Shown here: positions 33,417 to 43,670 of the stretch, piece by piece
Layout of the letters: each line of letters begins with the position of its first letter
Position numbering within the stretch: position 1 is the stretch's first letter
Assembly (NCBI GenBank): GCA_010909165.1
Contig: VJWM01000250.1
Location: forward strand, 62,001 to 126,000
Source: Anthoceros angustus
Taxonomy: Eukaryota > Streptophyta > Anthocerotopsida > Anthocerotales > Anthocerotaceae
Length of the DNA stretch: 64,000 bases
Direction: 5' to 3'
The notes under the pieces: model-generated
What the model was told of the DNA's origin: nothing
Databases searched by the model: none
What the model saw: only the letters and a program-made list of their open reading frames with translations
Translations under genes and position numbers: made by a program

Positions 33417-33746
33417 AATAAAATTAGGTTGACCTTGGTTTGAAAAGCTAGGACTTTTTAGAAACTAAGGCTTGTTTGAAACTAGGGCCTGTTTGAAAAG
33501 CTAGAGGATGTTTGGGAAACTAGGGTACCTATGTGTGAAAAATTAGGGCTTGTTCAGGGGAGGTCTACACATATCTATTAGTTGTATATAGATACCTATA
33601 TATTCTAATAAATGTTGAAATTTGATAAAATTATTTTTTTATAAATGTTGAAATTTTGAAAAATATAAATATGTATGTTGAACCTTATATTTTTCAAAAA
33701 ATAATTATTTCGGCATTACCCTGTTGAACCACCCTACGGGGTACGG
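32092..33746 (-). mobile_element. 5' part of a Tc1/pogo-like DNA transposon
   Basis: The right end is ...CTACGGGGTACGG followed by TA at 33,747-33,748. The last ~215 bp (33,531-33,746) match the right end of the MITE at 54,903-55,250, including the AAAAAATAATTATTTCGGCA block. TA flanks and a DDE_1 transposase reading inward fit a Tc1/mariner-type element. The left end is missing because of the internal insertion. Confidence 0.75.
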
Positions 33747-33748
33747 TA

Positions 33749-33817
33749 ATAGTTTTAGGGTATAAATTTAATGTGTGGCTTTAGCCCCCCAGCAGCAGTC
33801 GCTTTCTGCGCTCGTGG
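33749..33817 (+). promoter_or_regulatory. Very short upstream region of TDP1-beta
   Basis: Only 69 bp separate the transposon end and its TA from the TDP1-beta start codon. It contains AGGGTATAAATTTA (TATA-like, about 33,759-33,767). If the start is right, the promoter must lie partly inside the transposon terminus. Confidence 0.45.
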
Positions 33818-36800
33818 ATGGACTGGAACGGCGGTAGCGCGTTTGCGGCGGCCGCGCCGGTGGCGACCGGCAGCGAATGTGGAAGAACGCAAGAGCAGAA
33901 TTGCCGGTACTCGCTCACACCGCTCTGTGCGCCCATGCTTGTGGGTGACAGCGGCCATCCCTGCGAAAAGGTGGACCTGGTGCCGGGCAGCATCTACACC
34001 ATCGGCAGGTCACTTTCATGCTGCGACCTTGTGTTCCAGGACAGCAGAGTGAGCCGTAAGCACTGTCAAGTTCTCGTGGATGCCTGCGGCGGCAAGCTCT
34101 TACTCCTGGACGGAGCCGGAGCCGTAGCAGAAGCAGGGGTGGGTGTAGCAGCTTCCACGGCGCGGAGCTCTCTTAACGGAATTTTTGTGGACGGTCACAA
34201 GCTCGCACCGGGAGCCGTCCAAATTCTTTGCCCTGGTTCTGTAGTTTCTCTTGTAGCTTGCACCGACGGAAATCAGGTTTTGGATCCCAACTTTGGCCTG
34301 GCCATTGGATTCGTTGTCCTTGATGCGAGCACCAAGGCACCACACCATCACCACTCCAATGTAGTCTCTTCCCGTCCCAACAAAAGGAAGAAGGCGGCGC
34401 AGGCTGGTGGTGATGCCAAGGAACATGAACAGGAACGGAGAGAGGCAGGTGGAGACGGACAGACATCGTTGCACGAGACGGCAGTGACAAGCAATTCCCT
34501 CAATCACACTTTTGGGACTAGTTCACCACTTCCTGAGGAGCATGCTGGACAGGGTCCAGCGGGCAAACGTGGGGACGTTACCCCCTCGGAACAATTTGCC
34601 ACTTACAGCCGTGTAGTGAGCACCGGACAGGACTGGGCTCAATCCTCACGCACCGGAAAGGAAACACCCTTGGACAACCGGGCCATCGAACACAAACTTG
34701 AGCAAGTCCGCACGTCCATGAAGCCTCAATCACGTTCTGGACACTCCCATCCGCCATTGCTCCCAGGTGTTTTCTTCAACACCCTTGAAGGAGCCGACAG
34801 GACAGGTGGTTGCAGGACTGTATCCTTATCGGAGCTCCTTTCTCCCTTGGATGATCTCTTGGCCCTTTTCGCAGCAACGTTCTCTGGGGATATCGAATGG
34901 TGTGTACTACATCTCCATCCATGTCTGCTCGTTAAGGCTGGTTTGAAGATTTTCATCTTCAGCAATTTTGCAGGTTCTTGTCGTCGCACGACATTCCGAA
35001 ACATCTGCCAGTCACTATTGCATGTCATGATGAAGAATGTTCCTGGGGCCTAGCCAGCATCGATCGCTTGGCTAACCCTGCGCCGGAATGGCCAAACTTG
35101 ACTATCATGTAAGCTGACTGACTGCGCAGCCCACTGTGCCCTGCTTAAATTGAGATGCCTCAGGATCAATTTCGGTACCCAGTTAAGCCGGTGGACCATG
35201 ACAGCATGCTATTTGTACAGCTATCCGCCTTTCCCGAGCGTTTGTGCAACGGGGAAAGACCAGCTAGGTAATCGGCGAGGTTTTGGTTGCCATCATCCCA
35301 AGTTCTTCCTACTGCAGAAAAGGAGCAGCCTGCGTGTGATTATCACCTCCGCTAACCTCACACCCTCACAGGTATATGTGCTGCCAACATGCCGGACCAC
35401 TTGTGTTACTTGTGATTAGCTTCTCGCCTGTACAGTGAGGAGGTTTTTCTTATACAGACTTACTTGGCAGTGGGTCAATGTGACAAACAACGTCTGGTGG
35501 CAGGACTTCCCGGTCCTTCCAGTTCCAACGTATGAGAATCTCTTTTTCCCCCGAAAAGGATACTGTGAAGCTACAGGGGACTTTTCTGCACAGTTGGCTT
35601 CATTCGTTGCAGCCCTCCTTGTGGATGTTCCCTCCCAAGTGCACTGGGTTATGGCTCTTGCTTCATATGACTTTTCTAAAGCAGAGACAACCTTGATTGC
35701 TTCGGTTCCAGGCTTGCATGGATGCCCTTATGACATTCTTCCCACACCTGTTGGGGTAACAACACCACTCCCCGTTTACTGTCTCTGGGCTTCTAGTTTA
35801 GGTGTGGAACTCATTTGTAATGAATGTCCATTCTTGTTTGTTGGAATTGCAGGATGTGCAGAATAATCTTACTCCAGAACAGGCCCTTGGTGTTGTGGAC
35901 ACAATGATTTCGGGCATTTCGTCTAGATTCCAAGCTGCTTGTGATCCAAAGGGTTCAAGGTTGCGGGAATTAGCGGCAATCCTTCAGCATCAGAAAATGG
36001 AAGAGCCGGGGGTGATCCGTGTTTGCCTGAGGCGGATCAGGAATATAACTACAGATCCCAGTGCCGTGGGAATATTTATTTGTGCGGAAAATATTGCAAG
36101 GGGTCCCCTTCTTTTTCTTCACAAAGGTGTCGGCAGAGTCAGTTTGTTTGGTTTGCTTTTGGTATGCTTTTGGTGAGGTGTATTGTACGCATATTGTAAA
36201 ATCCCTATCAGAGGGTGAATGTCTGAGTGCTGTAGTTTGCACTTGCCTTGTTGCAGATCAAAGCGACAAAGCAGTATCAAGTCCTCCGTCATTGTTAAAT
36301 GACACTATTCAAGTCGGCTTCTTGCCTAGAGATACAGCCAAGTGGGTTGCTCACCTATGTGACACGGGTGCTTGCATTTTTGCTGCATGTGTTTCGCCAA
36401 AGGATGTACTCGCTGTGGCCTGTGGTCAGATAAGCTCACATGCCCGAGTTACACTTTATGTGTACAAGGTCAGTAATGTGGAAGTTACTGGCTGAAATTC
36501 TGTCAGTCATGTTCTACTATGGCATGTCTATCGATGTGCTCTTTGCTTTGGTCAGAGTGCACAGTTTTCTGAGGTGTTGGAGCATTGTCAGACCTTTGAA
36601 ACTCAAGCAGCCATATGCTGCTTGCTACGATCCTTACAGCGCCCTCTCGGGCTCTGGCGGCTTCAACAGGTGATCATGTTCCAGATCTTTGTATCTGCTT
36701 CTTTGCAGTTCAGTTCCAACTATTGTCAACTTCATGTGCAAGTTTTGTGATTTGCAGTCATGTCTGGTGCCTCCAGGTGCTTTCCAAGTTTGAGTGGTCA

Positions 36801-38056
36801 TGTTCGGGAGAAACTGATTTTGTTTATGGTACCGTCTGATCCTTCAGTCGTTGGGACGCCAATAGTCCGCCAAGAAGGTACAGCATCTGATGAGTGACTG
36901 TTTTTAGGTTCATCGTCCATTGGAACCTCTGTCGATGTAAAGTTCCTGGCTGCCTTCGCTGCCGCAGTGGGCCGAAGAGCTGCACCCTTCACAGATTTCA
37001 ACTCTGCGGATTCGGATCCCGAGGTCTTTCCCAAGTTGAGGCTTGTTGCTGTTCACAATTGCACCTTACCTAGTAGCAGCAACTAACAGCCAGATAACTG
37101 TGACAGTGGGGATGCTGGACAGTGGAGCATGAGGCGAATGATCCTTCTATTGGTATCATTTTTCCTACCATTGAGAGGGCTAAAGGAGCGAGGGGTGGAG
37201 TTCGCTCTCATTGTGGGCTCCATCACTTTGCACAGGTGCGTTAGGTGCAGCCTTCTGGATAAAGCAGCTCTGCTCTCCATCTATATCATGCTTTGTGTTG
37301 TTGCTTGTCCGTGAGACAGCGTACGTGGGAGCGTCTTCAGCCAACGGGCATGCTACACGATGCTGTTCCATGTTGCGCTGAGAGGACTGGCTATCCTATG
37401 CATGTGAAGGTGAGCTCCAGCTAAACGGAAAACTTGCGGCATGTCAAGATGTTGCAACATGTGCGCTCGTGTTCACTCCTTTGTTTTTGCAGGTTGCCAT
37501 GCGCCGGTTTCAAAACCATCCATCGGAACCATCGTACGGTTGGGTGTATTATGGATCTCACAATTTCAGCCCGGCTGCCTGGGGGAGGCCTCTTTTTAAA
37601 CCTGTACAGAATCACAAGTCCTCTTCATTTGCAAGCGTTCAAGCACTCGGCTGTTCGCTTCTCTTGTCCAACTATGAACTAGGGGCCCTCTTCATAGTGC
37701 CTCCACCTGGATATGGAAACGCGTCACCGATTATTGGCGGGTGCAACTGGGTGCCACGGCAGCTGTGGGGTTCTTTGGACAAATTTCCCCTGCCGTTTGT
37801 GACGCCCGCTCCCAGGTATCGCCCAACAGATAAACCTGCTACAGGTAGGGAGCTCAAGGAGGCAATCTTGGAATGCCAGGTCACGGAAGAAGACAGCGGC
37901 GGCGGAGCAGTTGAAGGCGTAAACGAGGTGAGTTCCTCTCAGGATGCTGTGCCTGAGGAAAGTGAGTGGTTTGAGGTGGAGATGAGTGCTGGCGACACAA
38001 AGGTGGATTTGTCATGCAAGAAGTTCGTGTGGCCTCAAACGGACAACGATGCATAG
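33818..38056 (+). CDS. TDP1: Tyrosyl-DNA phosphodiesterase 1, beta type (FHA + TDP + HIRAN)
   Basis: Removes trapped topoisomerase I peptides from DNA 3' ends in the nucleus. Exons: 33818-34899, 34974-35108, 35221-35371, 35471-35755, 35853-36126, 36257-36468, 36556-36669, 36777-36828, 36908-37023, 37107-37235, 37320-37409, 37493-38056; they sum to 1,067 residues, close to the long Arabidopsis FHA-containing TDP1 homologue. FHA domain at ~50-170 (YTIGRSLSC...VSRKHCQ). First HKN motif HHPKFFLL..ITSAN: His431, Lys433, Asn451. Second: MHVK..GSHNFS: His878, Lys880, Asn904, split by an intron right after the Lys. A HIRAN-like segment (VGFLPRDTAKWVAHLCD, ~655-710) sits between the two motifs. All catalytic residues are present. 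The C-tail is acidic (GVNEVSSSQDAVPEESEWFEVE). All introns are GT-AG, 74-130 bp. Exact start inferred from the first in-frame ATG. Confidence 0.92.
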
Positions 38057-38847
38057 TCGTATGTTGGCGGGGGGTGATCCACGACTGAGAAATTTGTGTC
38101 TACCGTTCCTAAGGTACATGCGTCCTACCGCGCATCCTGTTCTGTGTTGCCGATGTGCATCCTTGTTGGTTTTTAACTTCAGAATGCCTAACAGTGTCAT
38201 TGAGACGTTATGTTTGAAGCTGTAGATAAATCGTGGTAGCTGATCAATTCGATCTTTGTGTGTAGTTTTGTGCAGCAGAAGCTGCTATCGAGCCATGTGA
38301 GAAATATTATCGCATCGTTGGGAAAAGCGTTGCGGCCATGTTGACCCAGCCGTGGCCGCCTGGGCTAGCAGCGTTGCGCGGGCTCCCCGCGGCAACCTCG
38401 GCGGTGTGCCGTTGGATAGCCAGTGAGAAAGTGCCACGCGCTGGATGAGCGGACTCCGCACCGCTTTCCAGGCACAATGCACATTGCGGAGGACGCTGTG
38501 ACATGGATGTCGGGTTAGAGGGAGGGGTTAGTGGGGATAGATTCTCGGTGCCTTGGCACCCAGCAATGTGAAGGGCGTCCACGTTCCTTTCGCGAAGCCT
38601 TGTGAACGACTGGTTGGCATAACGATTTGGTTTTCGAACGACCACTGGACAATCAGAAAGGACGTGCTACAAGTTTATGTGCACACCGAATCCATTCAAG
38701 TCATCTCAGCTCAGGGCAGGCATGCAAGCAGGGACTCGTCTTCCCCTCACCCAATTTACTTGAATTAATCGATGATCACAGGATTCAGGAAAAATGTAAA
38801 AGCGTAATGCCAGCATTTCCCGGAAGATAAGTGCCGTCATTCTGGGG
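38057..38847. other. Intergenic between convergent genes
   Basis: Holds the 3' flanks of TDP1-beta (plus) and the TMEM128-like gene (minus). Open frames here (for example 38,307-38,645 minus) overlap each other and have no family. Nothing else seen. Confidence 0.6.
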
Positions 38848-39687
38848 TCAAGCCCTGAGCCCGAGCCTCACATGTGATCCCCCACATTTTGTGCCTGCTC
38901 CGTTGACGTAGGGTGGCAGGTAGGGCGAGATGATAACAAACGCCATAAACAGGGTGAACTGCAATGCAACAGGCCACAGAGCCCATCAAGGACTGCTGAG
39001 GGGTCTACACAGAATAGTAGTGGTCATGCGTACGTACTTACCAGGAGAGGCAGAGTTAGGATACTCCATACTGGCCACAGGGCTACCGCGAATCTACAAG
39101 GCATCGATCGGTATGGATCAGTATCTCGCTCGGTCATGAAGGCGACAGATTCAGTCTGGGACGGTGATTGCAGAATAGGATACACTCACAGGAATGTAGC
39201 TAAGAGACCAATAAATGTAGCTGTTCGAATGGCAGCTGGAGCAACAACATCCCAATTATCGGCTGTATGGTTGAGCGACTGACGGCACCAGACAGCCAGA
39301 TAGACAAAAATCCCGGCGTTCATCATAAAACAGACTAGTGCCAGATTGAACGGTGTCCTGCACCAACAAACAGGAAAGGGGATGATCTTCGAAGGAGGTC
39401 TTCGAATTTGAAAGGAGTACACAACCCTACCTCCTGATGCGGGGATCGGCGAAGATGACAGTGAAGAAATTGGTACGAGCATCACCGTAGAAGATGATGA
39501 AGAGAGAAGCCGCAAGCCACACAAGATTTTCGACAAGCTGTTGCCATCTCCATGTGCGGTGGAAAACGGAAGCAGACTGCAGAGTGGCAGCACCAGCTCC
39601 CGTGCCCACCTCTCCTTCGAAGTCCTCATTCTCCCGGTTGTTGTTCCTCTGTCTTACCCTTGCCTCCTCTGCCATCGAATCGGCCAC
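38848..39687 (-). CDS. TMEM128: TMEM128-like four-helix membrane protein
   Basis: Small multi-pass membrane protein, probably in the ER; molecular role unknown. Minus-strand exons: 39687-39431, 39357-39190, 39093-39042, 38958-38848, giving 195 residues. The N-terminus is acidic and soluble (RQRNNNRENEDFEGEVGTG); then four hydrophobic segments: WQQLVENLVWLAASLFIIFYG, FNLALVCFMMNAGIFVYLAVW, RTATFIGLLATFLFAVALWP and ILTLPLLFTLFMAFVIISPYL. The WPVW before the last helix and the closing SPYLP are hallmarks of the family. All introns are GT-AG and phases agree. Start at the first ATG; a second in-frame ATG lies four codons on. Divergent from COQ2, 120 bp between starts. Confidence 0.85.
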
Positions 39688-39807
39688 CTACTCGTCATGC
39701 CTAAGGGCAGACAGTTTTAAGGCCTGCATGTCTCCGTCCCAAAGACGCATAACAAGGGAATGAACTAGGTTGTGAACATGCTCCTCACGTAGAGCGCTGA
39801 GCGTGCA
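39688..39807. promoter_or_regulatory. Short divergent (bidirectional) promoter region
   Basis: 120 bp separate the start codons of the TMEM128-like gene (minus) and COQ2 (plus). Transcripts of both must start in or overlap this interval, so shared control is likely. No clear TATA box is visible. Confidence 0.5.
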
Positions 39808-42800
39808 ATGGCGCCCTCGTCGTCAGCGTGGCGTGTTACCCGTTTCCTATCCCGCTTGCGATCCACCTCCACCGGAAAGGTCTCACCGCAGCAGACCTAT
39901 TGCAGGCAGTCCAGACTCACCACCTTAGCCGAGCACGATACCGTTGCTTCCAAGACATTTTGCACACATCTGGAGCGGCTTAAAGGGATCGATCGACAGT
40001 CTGCGTCAAATGATGAGTTCCGTCCCCAATATTCTCCTCAGGTAGGCGCAATCCTGCCTGCGAATTCTTTCCTGTTGCCAATCTTACATTCTAGCAGTTT
40101 GGCTGATTCACGTATGCGTCGATCCGATTTTGCAGTTAACTCATTCCGCTTCTTAGCGAACGACAATGTTCTAATTGCACTAGATGCTGGACATGAGTTG
40201 GTTCCCTCCTCTGTTGTGTCCTAATGTGACTTAAACAAGACAACAAAGCAGTCTAGGATGGCGTCTGATCAGCTGGCAGGCATGTGTCGCAGGGAGAAGG
40301 TGACGTGCTGTTTATGGTTCCAGCCTTGGCTGTCATGGCATCAGAACGAAACCAAGATTTTATTCAAGCTGTGTCAGGGCTGGAATGTCAAGTACGAGCG
40401 CAGCTTCTTAACGACGAGGTGGATACTGCCAAGCAACACATGGTGCGATTCTGGATCATCTGGGATGTGTCACTGTTTTTTCCTGCATGTTAACATTGAC
40501 AAGGTCTGAAACAATTAAGTGCTCTCACCTCCTGGTGAAGTACAGGAATGGTAGTAATTGCTCTTCAGAAGAGGTGAATGCAAGTTGGGTATGCTAGACT
40601 GTACGACTGTTTCTGGATCCTGCAAACCTTAACCACCGGGCCATCAGTGAGCCTGCATGCATGTAGTGAAAGTTTTGTTTGAGCATGTGGAGGCCTGACG
40701 TCTTGTGGATCATGTGAGTGTGGCAGGGAGCTACAGGAAAAGGCCCATTACCTCGTGCACATTATACTCGAATCGTGATTAGCGGGTTGAAGGAGAAAGC
40801 TCGCTGGAAATCTCAGGTGACTAGATAGCTTGAGGTTTGTGGCTATTCCTGCACATGGTGACTATGGTATGGCATTTCTTTTGTTGCTCTCTTGTGTGAA
40901 GACAAAACTAAATGACTGACGTAGGGTTGTAGTTTCAGGTTCTCCCTGATTTGAGGATCTTTTTTTTCGTTGCAGAGTGTGCACGTTTTTGTGGCCAACT
41001 TTTCTTCAGCCAAGCCTGGTGGTGTTCCCACAGACTCTCATGTGGAGAGGTCTCACAAAAGCTGGAAGGGTTTGGAAGAGCAACACATGCTGGCGACCAA
41101 AGAATTGCTGCGACAACCTTGGATTGACCGCTGGTTACCAAGAGCTTGGAGGCCATTTGCCCGTTTAGCACGTCTCGACAAGCCTATCGGAACCTGGTTG
41201 CTGACTTGGCCATGCTTCTGGTATGGCTCCATACTGCACCGTCAGATGCTGATGTGAGGGTGTAAGGGGTTACGACATGGCCTGCTCTTCATTCGGCTGC
41301 TCTTCACGCCCTCTTGTTATGACTGTTATGTTCTATTTTCTGGAGACAGGTCAATTGCCTTGGCCGCTCCTCCAGGATCCTTGCCAGATGCACGCCTGCT
41401 AGCTCTGTTTGGATTGGGAGCTGTTCTTCTAAGGGGTGCTGGTTGCACAGTCAACGACATACTTGACCGTGACATCGACCCCAAGGTCTGTGCTCGGGAG
41501 GCGCTTTGTGCATGCTCTCATCTTGAGTGTCAGTCCAACCTGTCTCCATTTTTTGCAGGTTGAACGGACAAGGCTTCGACCGATTGCTGCAGGAGTGCTG
41601 ACACCTTTTCAAGGATTAATGTTTTTGGGTGTTCAGTTGTTACTTGGGCTTGGTGTGCTTCTGCAGCTGAACGATGTCAGGTAAGCCACTAGATAAAGTA
41701 AGCTATGTGTAAGGCTGGAAGTTGATTTCACATGCCATGGAGCATGTCTACTCTACTTTCCATTGCGCTTGAAGCTATTAACATTCGCTTCCATACTTCT
41801 TTTGTGTTTGCAGTAAGGTCCTGGGCGCATCTTCTCTTCTCTTGGTGGGATCTTATCCTCTCATCAAAAGGTGGTCTTTCTGGGTAAGCATTTCCACTTT
41901 CCTGCTGATCCCAACCTAAGTCTGATACGTCCCAAGAATTATCCTCAACTGAGTTTCAACTTCCTGGTACCTGAAGCTACCTTAACCATCCAATGGCTCC
42001 CTGCAATCACATTTGCGTGGAGCCTTTTCTGCTTTCTGATGAACATACTTTGTTGGCCAGCCACAGGTATATTTGGGTTTAACTTTCAATTGGGGCGCGC
42101 TGCTTGGATGGGCAGCAGTATGTGGTACTGTTGACCTCCCAGTGGTCCTGCCCCTGTATGCATCAGGTGTCTGCTGGACAGTTGTGTATGATACGATCTA
42201 CGCCCATCAGGTGGCTATTATTTCTGTGATTGTGCTTGGTATGCTTGTTGCTATCAGTCTGTGATACGCGCTTTTTGAACCATCATTTGCTGTAGATGTG
42301 ACTGCTGCTGCTTTCAGGACAAGGAAGATGATGTCAAGATCGGAGTGAAATCAACAGCCCTGCGTTTTGGAGAGGACACTCGAATCTGGCTCACAGGTTT
42401 TGGAGCAGCATCAGTAGCTTCTCTCGCTCTTGCTGGTTATGACGCTGGTTTGGGTATGTCTGCTTTGCTTGCTTTCCTCTTTAATTGACTTCTGTGCCTG
42501 GTGTTCTTAGCCCCGTTTCTTGTGCAGTCTGTACGACAGCAGCGGTCGTTGACAGTGTGCATGTCTACAGGCTGGCCCTTCTACCCCTTTGTCATGATCT
42601 CTGCCGGTCACCTAGTCTGGCAAATCTCCACAGTGAATTTTCAAAGCCGAGATGACTGCAATAAGAAGTAAATTCTTCCGCCGTTGTGCTGGTTGCCGGA
42701 CTTTGAAGACGTTCTGATCGGTTGATATCTCTCATTCGTGTTGTCATGATGCAGGTTCGTGTCCAACACATGGTTGGGGGCATTGGTTTTTAACGGTGTA

Positions 42801-42827
42801 GTTCTGGGCAAGTTGTGGGCTGTGTGA
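39808..42827 (+). CDS. COQ2: 4-hydroxybenzoate polyprenyltransferase, mitochondrial
   Basis: UbiA-family membrane enzyme that joins the polyprenyl chain to 4-hydroxybenzoate in ubiquinone synthesis (plant PPT1). Exons: 39808-40038, 40976-41220, 41350-41485, 41559-41680, 41814-41883, 42061-42210, 42318-42453, 42571-42667, 42755-42827, giving 419 residues (Arabidopsis enzyme ~407). The first exon is Arg/Ser-rich and acidic-poor at its start ([17 protein letters not shown]), as a mitochondrial presequence should be. [19 protein letters not shown] opens the first helix. The two Asp-rich prenyl-diphosphate sites are NDILDRDID (~195-203) and [13 protein letters not shown] (~311-323). GTRs: [11 protein letters not shown] and [10 protein letters not shown] follow them. 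Intron 1 is 937 bp, unusually long here; the joining of exon 1 is in phase but is the least certain part. Confidence 0.9.
40039..40975 (+). other. Long COQ2 first intron with a coding-like stretch
   Basis: All other introns in the island are about 60-200 bp; this one is 937 bp. It contains an open stretch (40,284-40,493) with protein-like composition ([21 protein letters not shown]) and plausible acceptor and donor sites nearby. It could be an alternative exon or a decayed small gene. No family recognised. Confidence 0.4.
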
Positions 42828-43670
42828 CTTGCGTTGCGTTTTCGAGCAAATCCGCCCGATCTTCCGTGTCAGTGATGGACTTTTTCTTGGCCCTTTCCGA
42901 AAATGTTTTTTATGTGGTCACACAAAATGCCTAGGATAATGCCTAGATTTGTCATGCTACTTGGCCCGATATCAGCTAAGCCGACCCGACATCCTACAGT
43001 CCCACGCATAATAACTCGCTCGATGGAGTTTAGCGTGTCCAACCCTATGGCAGACGTCAAGTAACCTTGCTTTCTGGTCCAATCCATCCCCAGCCGTCTG
43101 TTTTAGCGTTCTTAGCCTCACACGCGCCCTACCTAGCCTTGCTATTGCCTCATATTTCCAACCCCGTCCCATTCTAAGCTGGCCTGTCAGACTCTAGTGA
43201 CCTGGCTTGTCGTGGGATAGCTTCTGCGAAATCTTTCCATCTTCCCAAAAGCGCGCCAGGTCCCTTCCCTTGTCGAGAAGGGCCTGGAAAACCTCCTACT
43301 CTCGCTTCGTGAGGGAGCCAGCCTTAGCCCCTTCAAATAGGGGGCCGCTGTTTAAGGTGCCCCTTTGTGAGAAACCTCCATCTTTTTTTCCTTTTTTCTT
43401 CTGGATGGGGCTCTGATTTCTCGCGCAGATCTGGCTTTTTAGGTGTCAGGAACCTGGCCTCGTCTTCTTGGTTAGTTGCTGGCTCTCTGTAGGCCTCTGT
43501 TTGCTCCCTCGCTCCAGGCTTGGTGCTGTAATTCTTAATCTTATAAAGTCTCGTGTTCACGGTAAAAAAATAAAAGAAAACTCAATCCATTTTTTAGAGA
43601 AGTATCAAAGGGTAGCCCAAGGCACTTGTTGTTGTTGTTCACGTTGCAGCCAAGTGGTGTTGCGCGTGCC
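42828..43670 (+). promoter_or_regulatory. Upstream region of AIP1, probable 5'-UTR intron
   Basis: No gene on either strand that I can support. A strong acceptor, GTTGTTGTTCACGTTGCAG ending at 43,649, stands 21 bp before the AIP1 start codon, which suggests an intron in the 5' untranslated region. A T-rich/C-rich tract at 43,380-43,400 fits a core promoter or leader. Confidence 0.45.

Noticed and set aside
43207-43416. 69-codon frame upstream of AIP1
   Set aside because: Short, no family, and sits where the AIP1 promoter or leader intron is expected.
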